12,961 bases of DNA. Origin: Bryobacterales bacterium. GTDB lineage: Bacteria; Acidobacteriota; Terriglobia; Bryobacterales; Bryobacteraceae. The translations under genes and the position numbers were made by a program. Shown in pieces: positions 1 through 7,480 of this stretch. Location: the NCBI GenBank assembly GCA_025462985.1, contig JAOAPP010000305.1:1-12961 (forward strand). The letters are read 5' to 3'. How positions within the stretch are numbered: position 1 is the first letter of the stretch; every line of letters starts with the position of its first letter. The notes below the pieces were generated by a model that was not told the DNA's origin, did not search any database, and saw only the letters and a program-made list of their open reading frames with translations.

Positions 1-1
1 C

Positions 2-421
2 GTTTTCGATTTCGTGATGGACATCGGGGCCTATCGCGACATGCACCGCCACCGTCTCTGTCATCAGTTTCGGCAGCAATATACCAACGAGCTCGGGTAT
101 GACACGCCGAAAGTCCTGGCCGAATGCGGCGTCCATGAACCGTTTCAGAAGATGCTGGAAGAAGTGGATACGACGCTCGCCCAACTGCCGCATCCGGCCG
201 CGCAGTACCTGTTGCCGTTCGCTGCCAAATCCCGGTTTATCTTCAAGATGGATTTCGCGGAACTGGAGTATATCTCGCGCCTTCGCAGCGGCGTGAAAGG
301 CCACTTCTCTTATCGACGCGTAGCTTGGGAGATGAAGCAGGCTCTTGAAAAACTTGAACCCGCATTGGGGGCCTTGGTCGAAGCTACGCCCCCCTGGGTT
401 GAGGATCCTCTGAAGCGCTAA
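2..421 (+). CDS. ThyX-superfamily (FAD-dependent thymidylate synthase-like) protein, C-terminal part
   Basis: The reading frame is open from the left edge, so only the last ~139 residues are present; the real start lies outside the window. The piece resembles the ThyX fold: an early '[18 protein letters not shown]' segment sits where ThyX has its RHRxxSxNExSxRY flavin/dUMP motif. It is followed by '[19 protein letters not shown]' and '[10 protein letters not shown]', which match the ARYVLP...L..F..LR layout of ThyX C-termini. ThyX methylates dUMP to dTMP using FAD, NADPH and methylene-tetrahydrofolate. The canonical Ser and Asn-Glu of the motif are not seen ([12 protein letters not shown]), so this may be the second, degenerate domain of a longer two-domain relative rather than a working synthase. 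The stop codon TAA overlaps the stop of the convergent nuoB. Family membership is fairly sure; enzymatic activity is not. Confidence 0.7.
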   Translation, partial: VFDFVMDIGAYRDMHRHRLCHQFRQQYTNELGYDTPKVLAECGVHEPFQKMLEEVDTTLAQLPHPAAQYLLPFAAKSRFIFKMDFAELEYISRLRSGVKGHFSYRRVAWEMKQALEKLEPALGALVEATPPWVEDPLKR

Positions 422-915
422 CCGAGGTTGAGCGTGCGCCTCACGCTGCCCTGCTCATTCTGAATCTTCTCCTGCAGCATCATGATGGCGTAAATCAACT
501 GCTCCGGTCGCGGCGGGCAGCCCGGCACGTACACGTCCACCGGGATCACCTGGTTCACTGGCACCAGCGCGTAGTTGTTGAAAACGCCGGTAGAGGTCGC
601 GCAAGCTCCCATCGAAATTACCCATTTGGGCTCAGGCATCTGTCTGTAAAGCTGCCGAATCACCGGCGCCATTTTGTTCGACACACGTCCGGCAATGAAC
701 ATCAGGTCCGATTGACGCGGCGATCCGCGCATCACTTCAGCGCCGAACCGCGAAATGTCATAGCGGGAAGCCATCATTGCCATCATCTCGATGGCGCAGC
801 AAGCCAGCCCGAAGCTCATGGGCCAGATAGAATTTTTACGAGCCCAGTTCAGGGCCCTATCAAGCGTTGTTGTAAAAACGGTCTCGTGCAGTCCTGCGGT
901 GAGGTCGTCATCCAT
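418..915 (-). CDS. nuoB: NADH-quinone oxidoreductase subunit B (complex I, N2 cluster subunit)
   Basis: NuoB carries iron-sulfur cluster N2, which passes electrons from the peripheral arm of complex I to quinone at the cytoplasmic membrane face. All four cluster ligands are visible: the tandem Cys39-Cys40 in '[12 protein letters not shown]', Cys105 in '[10 protein letters not shown]' and Cys133 in '[12 protein letters not shown]'. The family core from '[18 protein letters not shown]' onward is intact. From the ATG at 915 the protein is 165 residues, a usual NuoB length. The frame stays open to a TTG at 1014 (198 residues), but an extended -10-like site lies inside that extension, so 915 is preferred; start confidence is moderate. 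The gene stands alone: malQ diverges upstream and the ThyX-like gene converges downstream with a 4-bp stop overlap. No other nuo gene is visible. The loop reads '[12 protein letters not shown]' where many homologues have MMATGMSRYD. It could be a second copy or a nuo gene separated from its operon. Confidence 0.93.
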   Translation of the reverse strand: MDDDLTAGLHETVFTTTLDRALNWARKNSIWPMSFGLACCAIEMMAMMASRYDISRFGAEVMRGSPRQSDLMFIAGRVSNKMAPVIRQLYRQMPEPKWVISMGACATSTGVFNNYALVPVNQVIPVDVYVPGCPPRPEQLIYAIMMLQEKIQNEQGSVRRTLNLG

Positions 916-975
916 CCGCGAAAAAAGATCTGGCGGCTGGCTTATTTCGAATTTCTCTAGATCGCCCACACTGCA

Positions 976-984
976 ATTATCCCA
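976..984 (-). promoter_or_regulatory. Possible extended -10 promoter element for nuoB
   Basis: Read on the minus strand, this site is TGGGATAAT: a TG dinucleotide, one base, then GATAAT, which matches TATAAT at five of six positions. I see no good -35 at 16-18 bp, as expected for an extended -10 promoter. It would start transcription near 968, about 55 nt ahead of the preferred nuoB ATG. The match is short and could be chance. Confidence 0.3.
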
Positions 985-1021
985 TGCACTCGTTTGCTCC
1001 CGTGTTGCAATCAAAGTGTTG

Positions 1022-3250
1022 ATGCCTTATCCGCCCGTTATTTTTCAAAGTTCCTTCAGCTATGAGGACGCTGTTTCCCGCGCCGCCGCGGAAAGCCGGA
1101 TTGACCGCGAGTATTGGGACATCTTCCACAAGCTCCATCAGGTCTCTCATGAGGCGGAGAAGGGAATCCTCGTCGCGATGGGTTGGGATGTCTCTAATAC
1201 CGATGTGATTGAGCGGCAGCGAGCCGATCGTTTTCGCAAAGATTGGGCGGCCGTGCTTCCCATCACCGCTGTCATCAGCGAGTCCGAAAAGGCGATCTAC
1301 ACTTCGTTACCGATGGGACATGGCGGCCAAGTCTCATTCCAGATAGATCTCGAAGGCGGAGGAACTTTGGCCGGCTCGCCCGACCTTTCTGAGCTTGAAT
1401 GGCTCCACGACGTTCATCTGGGGAACGAGCGCTGGGCCCGCTTCAAGCTTTGCCTCCCGACCGAACTGCCCTTGGGTTATCACAGCCTGCGGATCAGTTC
1501 TCAAAGCGGTGAATGTTCCGCTGTATGTCATCTCATTGTCTGCCCCGATCGCGCGTACATCCCCGAAAACCTGGCTACGGGCGGCAGAACGGCCGGTTTC
1601 AATGTCACCTTGTACGGCTTGCGCTCCGATCGCAACTGGGGCTGCGGCGACTTCTCGGATCTCCGCACTCTGATCGACTGGGCGCACGACGAAGTTGGAT
1701 TCAGCTTCGTTGGGCTCAACCCGCTGCACGCCCTCCATAATCGAGCTCCGTACAACACCAGTCCCTATCTGCCGCTGTCCCTCTACTACAAGAACTTTAT
1801 CTACATTGACGTCCCAAGCGTTCCGGAGTTCGCCGCCTGCTCGGCTGCTCAGCACATCCTCAACTCGGCAGCAATACAAGAGAAGCTGCGACAGCTAAGG
1901 GCGTCCGACCTCGTTGCTTACCAGGACGTGGCGCATTTGAAACGCCGATTCCTCAAGCTTCTCTATCGGCAGTTTCGCCGCAGCGCACAGTCCGACCCCC
2001 AACGCCAAACTGCATTCACAAAGTTTTGCCAGCGGGAAGGCGATCTACTTCACAACTTTGCGCTTTACAGTGCATTGGACGAAATTCTTCACAAGCAAGA
2101 TCGCAACCGCTGGACCTGGCAGCACTGGCCATCCGAGTACCACGATCCCAACTCGGAAGCGAGCCGGCGGTTCGCCGAACAACACGCGCGTACCGTCGAG
2201 TTCTACAAGTACATTCAATTCGTCATCGAAGAACAGCTCACTGCGGCCCAGGCCCATGCGAAAGACCGCGGACTGTCCATCGGCCTGTATCACGACCTGG
2301 CGCTCGCCACCGACAGTTGCGGCTCCGATCTTTGGGCCTACCGCGATTTCTACGTGAACGGCTGTCGCGTAGGTGCGCCTCCCGACGACTTCTCGCCCAA
2401 TGGCCAGGACTGGGCATTTCCGCCCCCCAACTCCGATGTGCATCGCGATACGGGATACCGGCTCTACCGTGAGAGCATCCGCAAAATTGTCACCCATGGA
2501 GGAGCGCTGCGAATCGATCACGTGATGCGCCTCATTCGCCTCTTTTGGATCCCGAACAGCACCACTGCGGCGGAGGGAACTTACGTGCGCGACTACGCCA
2601 CAGACCTGATGCGCATCCTTGCCCTTGAGAGCGTCCGCAGCCAAAACATCATCATCGGCGAAGACCTGGGAACCGTCACTGACGAGATGCGAGAAATGCT
2701 GGGCCGCTTTGGCATCCTCAGCTATCGCCTGTTCTATTTCGAGAAGAATAAGGACGGCTCCTTCAAGCGTCGCCGGGAGTATCCGATTCAGGCGCTCGTT
2801 TCGTCAAGCACCCACGACTTGGCCACCATGGCCGGCTTCTGGAAACTGCGCGATATCGAAGCGCGCCGTTCTGCTGGCCTGGTAAACGACGAGGGCTACC
2901 GCCAGCAGAGCGAGGACCGTAAGCGCGAGAAGCAGCAGATGCTCGATGTTCTTCATGAAGAACACCTGTTGCCTGACGGCTTCCCTCATACGGCCGAAGA
3001 GATTCCGGAGGTGAACGGTGAACTCCATAACGCGATCGTCGCCTTTCTCGCGGGCGTGCCTTCCATGCTGCTGCTTCTCAATGGCGAAGACCTCACGCTC
3101 GAAACGGAGCAGCAGAATCTTCCCGGCAGCACGGCGGAATATCCGAACTGGCAGCGCAAGATGAAGGTCCGGTTGGAAGATCTCCGCACTCCAGCATGTC
3201 AGCCGTACGCCGCCATGTTCCGCCATCAGTTGAGGAGCAATGGACGCTAG
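1022..3250 (+). CDS. malQ: 4-alpha-glucanotransferase (amylomaltase, GH77)
   Basis: GH77 amylomaltases transfer alpha-1,4-glucan segments between maltodextrins in the cytoplasm, during maltose and glycogen use. The protein has 742 residues: roughly 180 N-terminal residues of likely beta-sandwich character, then the GH77 barrel from '[19 protein letters not shown]' (~192) to the end. Catalytic residues are recognisable: nucleophile Asp499 in '[10 protein letters not shown]', acid/base Glu547 in '[10 protein letters not shown]' and stabilising Asp599 in '[14 protein letters not shown]'. '[10 protein letters not shown]' (~244) and '[11 protein letters not shown]' (~700) are further family hallmarks. 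The frame is open back to 791 but that part lies antisense to nuoB; the ATG at 1022 is chosen, with GTG at 1016 and TTG at 1019 as alternatives and no clear ribosome binding site for any. No glycogen or maltose genes flank it. The TAG stop is shared, in CTAG, with the convergent RidA-family gene. Confidence 0.95.
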   Translation: MPYPPVIFQSSFSYEDAVSRAAAESRIDREYWDIFHKLHQVSHEAEKGILVAMGWDVSNTDVIERQRADRFRKDWAAVLPITAVISESEKAIYTSLPMGHGGQVSFQIDLEGGGTLAGSPDLSELEWLHDVHLGNERWARFKLCLPTELPLGYHSLRISSQSGECSAVCHLIVCPDRAYIPENLATGGRTAGFNVTLYGLRSDRNWGCGDFSDLRTLIDWAHDEVGFSFVGLNPLHALHNRAPYNTSPYLPLSLYYKNFIYIDVPSVPEFAACSAAQHILNSAAIQEKLRQLRASDLVAYQDVAHLKRRFLKLLYRQFRRSAQSDPQRQTAFTKFCQREGDLLHNFALYSALDEILHKQDRNRWTWQHWPSEYHDPNSEASRRFAEQHARTVEFYKYIQFVIEEQLTAAQAHAKDRGLSIGLYHDLALATDSCGSDLWAYRDFYVNGCRVGAPPDDFSPNGQDWAFPPPNSDVHRDTGYRLYRESIRKIVTHGGALRIDHVMRLIRLFWIPNSTTAAEGTYVRDYATDLMRILALESVRSQNIIIGEDLGTVTDEMREMLGRFGILSYRLFYFEKNKDGSFKRRREYPIQALVSSSTHDLATMAGFWKLRDIEARRSAGLVNDEGYRQQSEDRKREKQQMLDVLHEEHLLPDGFPHTAEEIPEVNGELHNAIVAFLAGVPSMLLLLNGEDLTLETEQQNLPGSTAEYPNWQRKMKVRLEDLRTPACQPYAAMFRHQLRSNGR

Positions 3251-3720
3251 GCTATCTCGAGAATCGCCTCGATCTCCACTGTGATGTTGTTCGGCAGGCT
3301 GCCTGCACCCAGCGCTGACCGCGCGTGCCGACCCCGCTCACCGAACACCTCAACGAGCAGATCGGAGCACCCGTTGATTACTTGGGGCTGCTTGTCGAAC
3401 TCCGGCGTGCCGTTCACGAATCCAAGCAGCTTCACCACACGCTTCACTCGCGTCAGGTCGCCATTGAGTGCGGAACGCGCAGCGGCCAGCAGTTGAATCC
3501 CAACCAGCCGGGCATGTTTATACGCTTCCTCAGCCGAGACATCTTTGCCGACCTTGCCTTTATGAAACTGGTTCGCACCATATCGTGGACCCTGGCCTGA
3601 CAGAAACAGCAGTTGCCCCGTTTGGACGAATGGCACATAGTTCGCCATCGGCGCAGGAGTCTCCGGCAGCTCAATCCCGAGCTCTTTCAATCGAGTATCA
3701 ATCGCATTCATTTCTGACAT
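3247..3720 (-). CDS. RidA/YjgF/YER057c/UK114-family protein
   Basis: Rid-family proteins form trimers in the cytoplasm. Canonical RidA hydrolyses reactive enamine/imine intermediates made by PLP enzymes, protecting other enzymes from damage. This 157-residue protein belongs to the longer YjgF-type branch. It has 'TGQLLFLSGQGPRYG' (~34-48) after the N-terminal strand, 'GKVGKDVSAEEAYKHAR' in the middle, and 'RHARSALGAGSLPNNITVEIEAI' at the end, of which Arg134 matches the carboxylate-binding Arg of RidA and Glu151 the conserved Glu of the IEIEAI motif. The frame is open further upstream to 3783, into the lactonase gene on the other strand. The ATG at 3720 is preferred because it has GGAAA a few bases upstream and the protein then begins at the usual place. 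It converges with malQ with a 4-bp stop overlap. Substrate cannot be told from sequence; many long-branch members lack proven RidA activity. Confidence 0.9.
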   Translation of the reverse strand: MSEMNAIDTRLKELGIELPETPAPMANYVPFVQTGQLLFLSGQGPRYGANQFHKGKVGKDVSAEEAYKHARLVGIQLLAAARSALNGDLTRVKRVVKLLGFVNGTPEFDKQPQVINGCSDLLVEVFGERGRHARSALGAGSLPNNITVEIEAILEIA

Positions 3721-3740
3721 GAGTTTTCCGGCCAATAGAA
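3714..3740 (+). promoter_or_regulatory. Weak candidate promoter for the lactonase gene
   Basis: CTGACA (3714-3719, five of six to TTGACA) is followed after 15 bp by TAGAAT (3735-3740, five of six to TATAAT). The spacing is short by 1-2 bp. It would overlap the divergent RidA start and leave a leader of about 25 nt before the lactonase ATG. Between it and the ATG lie nested inverted arms, TTGCA (3749-3753)/TGCAA (3765-3769) and GCATG (3751-3755)/CATGC (3771-3775), which might be an operator shared by the two divergent genes. All of this is inference from short matches. Confidence 0.22.
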
Positions 3741-3771
3741 TGACATACTTGCATGAGTACTGATTGCAAAC

Positions 3772-4920
3772 ATGCGACTTCACTCGATAGCCTTAGCTCT
3801 AGCAACTCTTTTCCTGAGCGCAATCACTCCATCTAAAATTTTCGGAGCAGTGAAACACTTGGACCAAACCAAATACATTCTCTACGTCGGCTCGTACGGC
3901 AAAGGCGTGACGGCTTATCGGTTCGATGCGGCAACCGGCCAACTCCAATCGCTTGGCATGGTTGGCGAGGTGGCGAATCCGTCCTTTCTCGCCGCTGACA
4001 AGGAGTTCCGTTTTCTTTATGCGGTGAGCGAACTGGAAGGGAGCACCGGAGGAGTGGCAGCTTTCTCCATTGACCGATCCAGCGGATCTCTTCACGCCCT
4101 CAATACACTATCGTCGGGCGGTGTTGCCCCCTGCCACTTGGCCGTCGATAGAGACTCAAAGATGCTGATTGTCGCCAATTATGGAACGGGGGGCGTCTCG
4201 GCCTTCCCCATCGGCAACGACGGACGTCTCGGCGAAATGTCCTCGCTGATGACAGCCAAGGGCAGTGGCCCCAACACGGAGCGCCAGGAACGTTCCCATG
4301 CCCACGAAGTGGTGATCTCGTCTGACAATCGCATCGCCTACGTTCCCGATCTCGGTCTGGATCAAATTCGCCTCTATCGCCTCGATCCCTCGGCCGCCAA
4401 GTTGACACCTAATGATCTGCCGTTTGCCAAACAGTCACCCGGCATGGGTCCGCGTCACCTGGCTTTCACGCCGGATGAGAAGTTCGCCTATGTCATGAAC
4501 GAGCTGAAGTCGGAGGTCAGCGTGTTCACCCGCGACACCGCGACGGGCAACTTGACGAAGATCCAGGACATTTCCTCGCTGCGTCCGGGCTACTCCGGAG
4601 AAAACGGTCCGGCGGAGATTCTGGTCGACAGCACCGGGAAATTCGTCTATGCAACCAACCGAGGCGAAGACACGATCGCCGTTTTCGCAATTAACCCGGC
4701 CGATGGTAAGCTCACGCTGATTCAGTCCATCTCAGCCGAAGGCAAATCGCCACGAGGCTTGGAAATCGATCCCACGGGCAGTTTCATTTTTGTCGGCAAT
4801 CAGAAGTCCGATAACTTCGTCGTTTATCACATCGACAAAACCACCGGAAAGCTTACTGCAACCGGTCAGGTGACGCACATGCCGACGCCGGTTGCATTCC
4901 TGTTCGTCCCAGTTAAGTAG
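3772..4920 (+). CDS. Exported lactonase-family beta-propeller protein (6-phosphogluconolactonase-like)
   Basis: This is a 382-residue member of the seven-bladed propeller lactonase family (PF10282 type), whose characterised cytoplasmic members hydrolyse 6-phosphogluconolactone. Repeated blade signatures are visible: 'FDAATGQLQSLG', 'FSIDRSSGSLHAL', 'LDPSAAKLTPND', 'FTRDTATGNLTKIQD', 'INPADGKLTLIQSIS' and 'IDKTTGKLTATGQV'. These alternate with 'P.FLA.D...RFLYAV'-type strands. The family core 'GENGPAEILVDSTGKFVYA' (~282-300) and 'KSPRGLEIDPTGSFIFVGNQ' (~331-350) is intact. Residues 1-26 form a signal peptide (MRLHSIALALATLFLSAITP, then a SKIFGA end), so it is probably periplasmic, which argues against a role in the cytoplasmic pentose phosphate pathway and for an exported sugar lactone or an unknown ligand. 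The signal peptide supports the ATG at 3772, although no Shine-Dalgarno is clear. It diverges from the RidA gene with 51 bp between starts and converges with the exported protein gene at 4966. Confidence 0.9.
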   Translation: MRLHSIALALATLFLSAITPSKIFGAVKHLDQTKYILYVGSYGKGVTAYRFDAATGQLQSLGMVGEVANPSFLAADKEFRFLYAVSELEGSTGGVAAFSIDRSSGSLHALNTLSSGGVAPCHLAVDRDSKMLIVANYGTGGVSAFPIGNDGRLGEMSSLMTAKGSGPNTERQERSHAHEVVISSDNRIAYVPDLGLDQIRLYRLDPSAAKLTPNDLPFAKQSPGMGPRHLAFTPDEKFAYVMNELKSEVSVFTRDTATGNLTKIQDISSLRPGYSGENGPAEILVDSTGKFVYATNRGEDTIAVFAINPADGKLTLIQSISAEGKSPRGLEIDPTGSFIFVGNQKSDNFVVYHIDKTTGKLTATGQVTHMPTPVAFLFVPVK

Positions 4921-4933
4921 ACCTATCATCGCT

Positions 4934-4960
4934 CGGGGATCACAACTGCTGAGGTCCCCG
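4934..4960. terminator. GC-rich hairpin between convergent genes, possible bidirectional terminator
   Basis: CGGGGA (4934-4939) pairs with TCCCCG (4955-4960). Two more pairs, one a G-T wobble, extend it inward to an 8-bp stem with an 11-base loop. It lies 13 bp after the lactonase stop and 5 bp outside the stop of the convergent gene. There is no T-run on either strand, so as an intrinsic terminator it would be weak; it may instead halt or protect the mRNA 3' ends. Confidence 0.4.
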
Positions 4961-4965
4961 CCAAC

Positions 4966-6006
4966 TTACTTATCCAACTCGTAAAATTCATACCGGATCG
5001 TCCACTTCATGCTCTGCTTTGGCTCTAGCTTTATGTGGATGTACGCTTCGGGGCAAACCGTGGATCGAATAGACCAGAAGTTCATCGCAGAGATGGGGCG
5101 ATCCCCTATCTGCCTCACGCCGGCTTTCACTTTCTTGTTCTCAACCCGAAGATCATAATCTTTCACATCCGGGCCAAATCCTTTCAAGAAGCTGGCAGCC
5201 GATTCGTGATCTTCCAGGGTCTTCAGGTACACGAGTTCGTTTCCACGAATTGTCGCAAGCCCCTTGAAGTCGGATTCTGACTTCGGTGCAAACGGAAATT
5301 TCACAACGAAATCCGGACCCGTCGGCATGCCGTCGATGACGTAGAAATCATGATCGTAGACATCCGTCTCGATTGCGCGCTTGCCGGTGTTTGTCAGCTT
5401 ATGCTCCAGCACTAACTGCGGTTTGTTTCCCACCAGGCGAACTGTTTTCTCATAGCGGTATGCATACGGCCCATCGGCCTTCAACTCCTGAATGAACTGA
5501 ACTTTGTCCCGATCCGGCCGGCAAATCCAGGTGCCAGGAGTCACAATGTCATACGTGCGCGAGAAGGAGTAAGGCTCGTCGTCCGGCTTCAGCAATACAC
5601 CCACCCCGATCTTTACAAAGTGCCCCCCAGGTTTGGCTTCGGAAAAGCCCAAACCACCTTCGGGGCCTTCTGCGGTTCGAAACTCCTCCACCGGACCGGT
5701 AATTGCATCATGCAGCTTCGGATCGTAATGCGGAAACCAGACACCGAAGAAATTGTGGCCTTTGTACTCCAGACTTGCGATCACGCCGGACCAGTCGAAT
5801 CGGGAACCCCGGTAATATCCGCGTTCCGGATTCGGCATGTACAGTTTGGCTTTCACCACGCCATTTGAAATCTCCGTGCTGGGCGCGTCTGCCTGCGCCT
5901 TTACGCCGGGAGTTCCTAATGACAATAACAGCACGCACAGCAGGCCCGGCGTCAGAAACTCATCAACTCTAGAAAGCGCAGCGCTTACCGTCTTGAGATT
6001 ATCCAT
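4966..6006 (-). CDS. Exported protein, galactose mutarotase-like fold, function unknown
   Basis: I do not recognise a characterised family. The 346-residue product has an unusually long N-terminal lead (~20 residues) before a hydrophobic stretch 'GLLCVLLLSLGTPGVKAQA' with a VKA-QA cleavage site, so it is probably secreted to the periplasm. The body looks like the aldose-epimerase/galactose-mutarotase superfamily: an early 'ISNGVVKAKLYMPNPERGYY', then 'RFDWSGVIASLEYKGHNFFG', a central 'RYEKTVRLVGNKPQLVLEH' with 'LTNTGKRAIETDVYDHDF', and a C-terminal 'WSIRSTVCPEAYIHIKLEP'. Sugar-binding mutarotase-fold proteins share the G..L..L.Y.G and T.YDH(N)F layout, but I cannot place the catalytic His/Glu pair with confidence. 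It is the last gene of a minus-strand run, 49 bp after the amidase, so it may be co-transcribed with the amidase and transglutaminase. No ribosome binding site is clear upstream of the ATG. The fold call is moderate; the activity is unknown. Confidence 0.72.
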   Translation of the reverse strand: MDNLKTVSAALSRVDEFLTPGLLCVLLLSLGTPGVKAQADAPSTEISNGVVKAKLYMPNPERGYYRGSRFDWSGVIASLEYKGHNFFGVWFPHYDPKLHDAITGPVEEFRTAEGPEGGLGFSEAKPGGHFVKIGVGVLLKPDDEPYSFSRTYDIVTPGTWICRPDRDKVQFIQELKADGPYAYRYEKTVRLVGNKPQLVLEHKLTNTGKRAIETDVYDHDFYVIDGMPTGPDFVVKFPFAPKSESDFKGLATIRGNELVYLKTLEDHESAASFLKGFGPDVKDYDLRVENKKVKAGVRQIGDRPISAMNFWSIRSTVCPEAYIHIKLEPKQSMKWTIRYEFYELDK

Positions 6007-6055
6007 TGCAGATTTACTATATGCTGTTGGATCGCCCGGAAGAAAGAATGAGTGC

Positions 6056-7438
6056 CTAGAGAGGTCGCGGAGGCTGCCAACCGCCGAATGCCTCTTCCAG
6101 CTCCTGGCATACGGAGAGCGCCGTCAATTCATGCCAGGGCTTTGCGACAACCTGCACATTAACCGGCAACCCATCGGCTTCGCTGCACCGAACTGTAGCT
6201 GCTGGAAAACCAGCGACACTCCAGGTCATCGTATAGCTGAACCCTTCGAAGTTGCTGTCGATTGCCGAAGAGCCATGATCCAAAGCGGTTTGCGTGTAGA
6301 CCGGGCATAACACAACGTCATATCGTTCAATGAACTTGGTCATCTCGGCGCGAAACGCATCCCATCGCCCCCAGTAGCCCGCCAGCTGCGCTGCGCTTCC
6401 CCGGAACCGCCTGAAACGCTCCACGAAATTGGTTAGCAAAGGATGCACCGGATCGCTTCCGATGGACTGCAGGTAAACATCAATCCCGTCGCCGCCGTCG
6501 GCGCCTAAAATCGACATCTCGAGTTCATAGCTCTGGTCAATGCACGGGGGTCGCTTTTCCTCTACGCATACACCGGAAGCGGCCAGGTGCCGCACCGCTG
6601 CCCGAACGGCGTCGCGCACCGGGTCCGAACACTTTGCAATTCCGTTATCGACGAAAAACGCCGCGCGTAGTCCGCCCAGGCCCTTGGGCTCGAAAACCGG
6701 CACCGGAGGCGAAGTAAAGTCTGCTCCATCTTGGCCTGCCAGTAAACGAATCGCGAGAACTAGGTCTTCCGTCCAACGCGCCATCGGGCCGATTTGCCAC
6801 AGCTTCTCCGCCCAGCCGCCTGCCGGAGGCACGTGCCCCGTGCGCGGCAGTCGTCCGCTTGTCGGTTTGATGGTGGTGATGCCACAGAACGCCGCCGGCA
6901 CTCTGACGCTCCCCAGACAGTCGCTGCCCAACCCCAGCGGTGACCCGCAGGCTGCAATCAGAGCCGCCTCTCCGCCGCTGCTGCCGCCCGACGTGCGTGA
7001 ACTGTCGTACGGATTGTTCGTTCGCCCAAAGAGCAGATTCTCCGACTCAAAGGAGAACAGAAGGTCCGGCAGGTTGGTTTTGCAAAGCGGAATACCTCCT
7101 GCCGCTCGGAGCCGAGCCACCAGCGTCGCATCGCAGCGCGAAGGGGGAGCGTTCCGGAATCCCAGTGTTCCGGCCGTGCAAGGCGTACCGGCGACCTCAA
7201 TGGAATCCTTTATGGAGAAGGGAACACCATGCAATGGTCCGCATTGTTTTCCCGAGGGCAAGTTCCTGTCGGCGGCTGCCGCCTCACGCAGGGCCGACTC
7301 GCCCATCGAATAAACAACCGCATTGATTTGTGGATTGATCTTTTCGATTTGCGTCAAATGAGCCTTGACCAGTTCCACCGAGCTGGTCTCGCCTGCCCGA
7401 ATCATTCTCGCCATCTCGACCGCACTGCATTGAAGCAC
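6056..7438 (-). CDS. Amidase-signature family hydrolase
   Basis: Amidase-signature enzymes hydrolyse carboxamides through a Ser-cisSer-Lys triad; the family covers GatA, fatty acid amide hydrolase and aryl/aliphatic amidases. The 460-residue protein has normal length. The triad is readable: Lys77 in 'GVPFSIKDSIEVAGTPC', cis-Ser153 in 'TSGGSSGGEAALIA' and nucleophile Ser177 in 'GLGSDCLGSVRVPAAFCGI'; the 24-residue spacing between the two Ser fits fatty acid amide hydrolase. The strand before the nucleophile normally reads GSDxGGS; here it is GSDCLGS, a Leu where a Gly is nearly invariant. The start is a GTG at 7438 giving the usual 'SAVEMARMIRAGETSSVELV' N-terminus. No signal peptide is present, so it acts in the cytoplasm. 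The gene follows the transglutaminase by 42 bp on the same strand, suggesting an operon and a possible role cleaving an amide made or handled by that system. No gatB or gatC is nearby, so it is unlikely to be GatA. Confidence 0.93.
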   Translation of the reverse strand: MLQCSAVEMARMIRAGETSSVELVKAHLTQIEKINPQINAVVYSMGESALREAAAADRNLPSGKQCGPLHGVPFSIKDSIEVAGTPCTAGTLGFRNAPPSRCDATLVARLRAAGGIPLCKTNLPDLLFSFESENLLFGRTNNPYDSSRTSGGSSGGEAALIAACGSPLGLGSDCLGSVRVPAAFCGITTIKPTSGRLPRTGHVPPAGGWAEKLWQIGPMARWTEDLVLAIRLLAGQDGADFTSPPVPVFEPKGLGGLRAAFFVDNGIAKCSDPVRDAVRAAVRHLAASGVCVEEKRPPCIDQSYELEMSILGADGGDGIDVYLQSIGSDPVHPLLTNFVERFRRFRGSAAQLAGYWGRWDAFRAEMTKFIERYDVVLCPVYTQTALDHGSSAIDSNFEGFSYTMTWSVAGFPAATVRCSEADGLPVNVQVVAKPWHELTALSVCQELEEAFGGWQPPRPL

Positions 7439-7480
7439 GATCTCAATCTAGCAATGGATTCTTTGTAGCTCTTTCGTGGT

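Noticed and set aside
791..1021. In-frame upstream extension of malQ
   Set aside because: The extension is antisense to nuoB and its translation resembles no GH77 N-terminus; the ATG at 1022 gives a normal-length protein.
2045..2644. 199-codon minus-strand frame inside malQ, and a similar one at 1334-1879
   Set aside because: Both are antisense to the conserved GH77 domain with no motif or ribosome site.
6540..7313. 257-codon plus-strand frame inside the amidase gene
   Set aside because: It is antisense to a clearly conserved amidase, is Arg/Pro/Ser-rich, and has no family resemblance, typical of a shadow frame.
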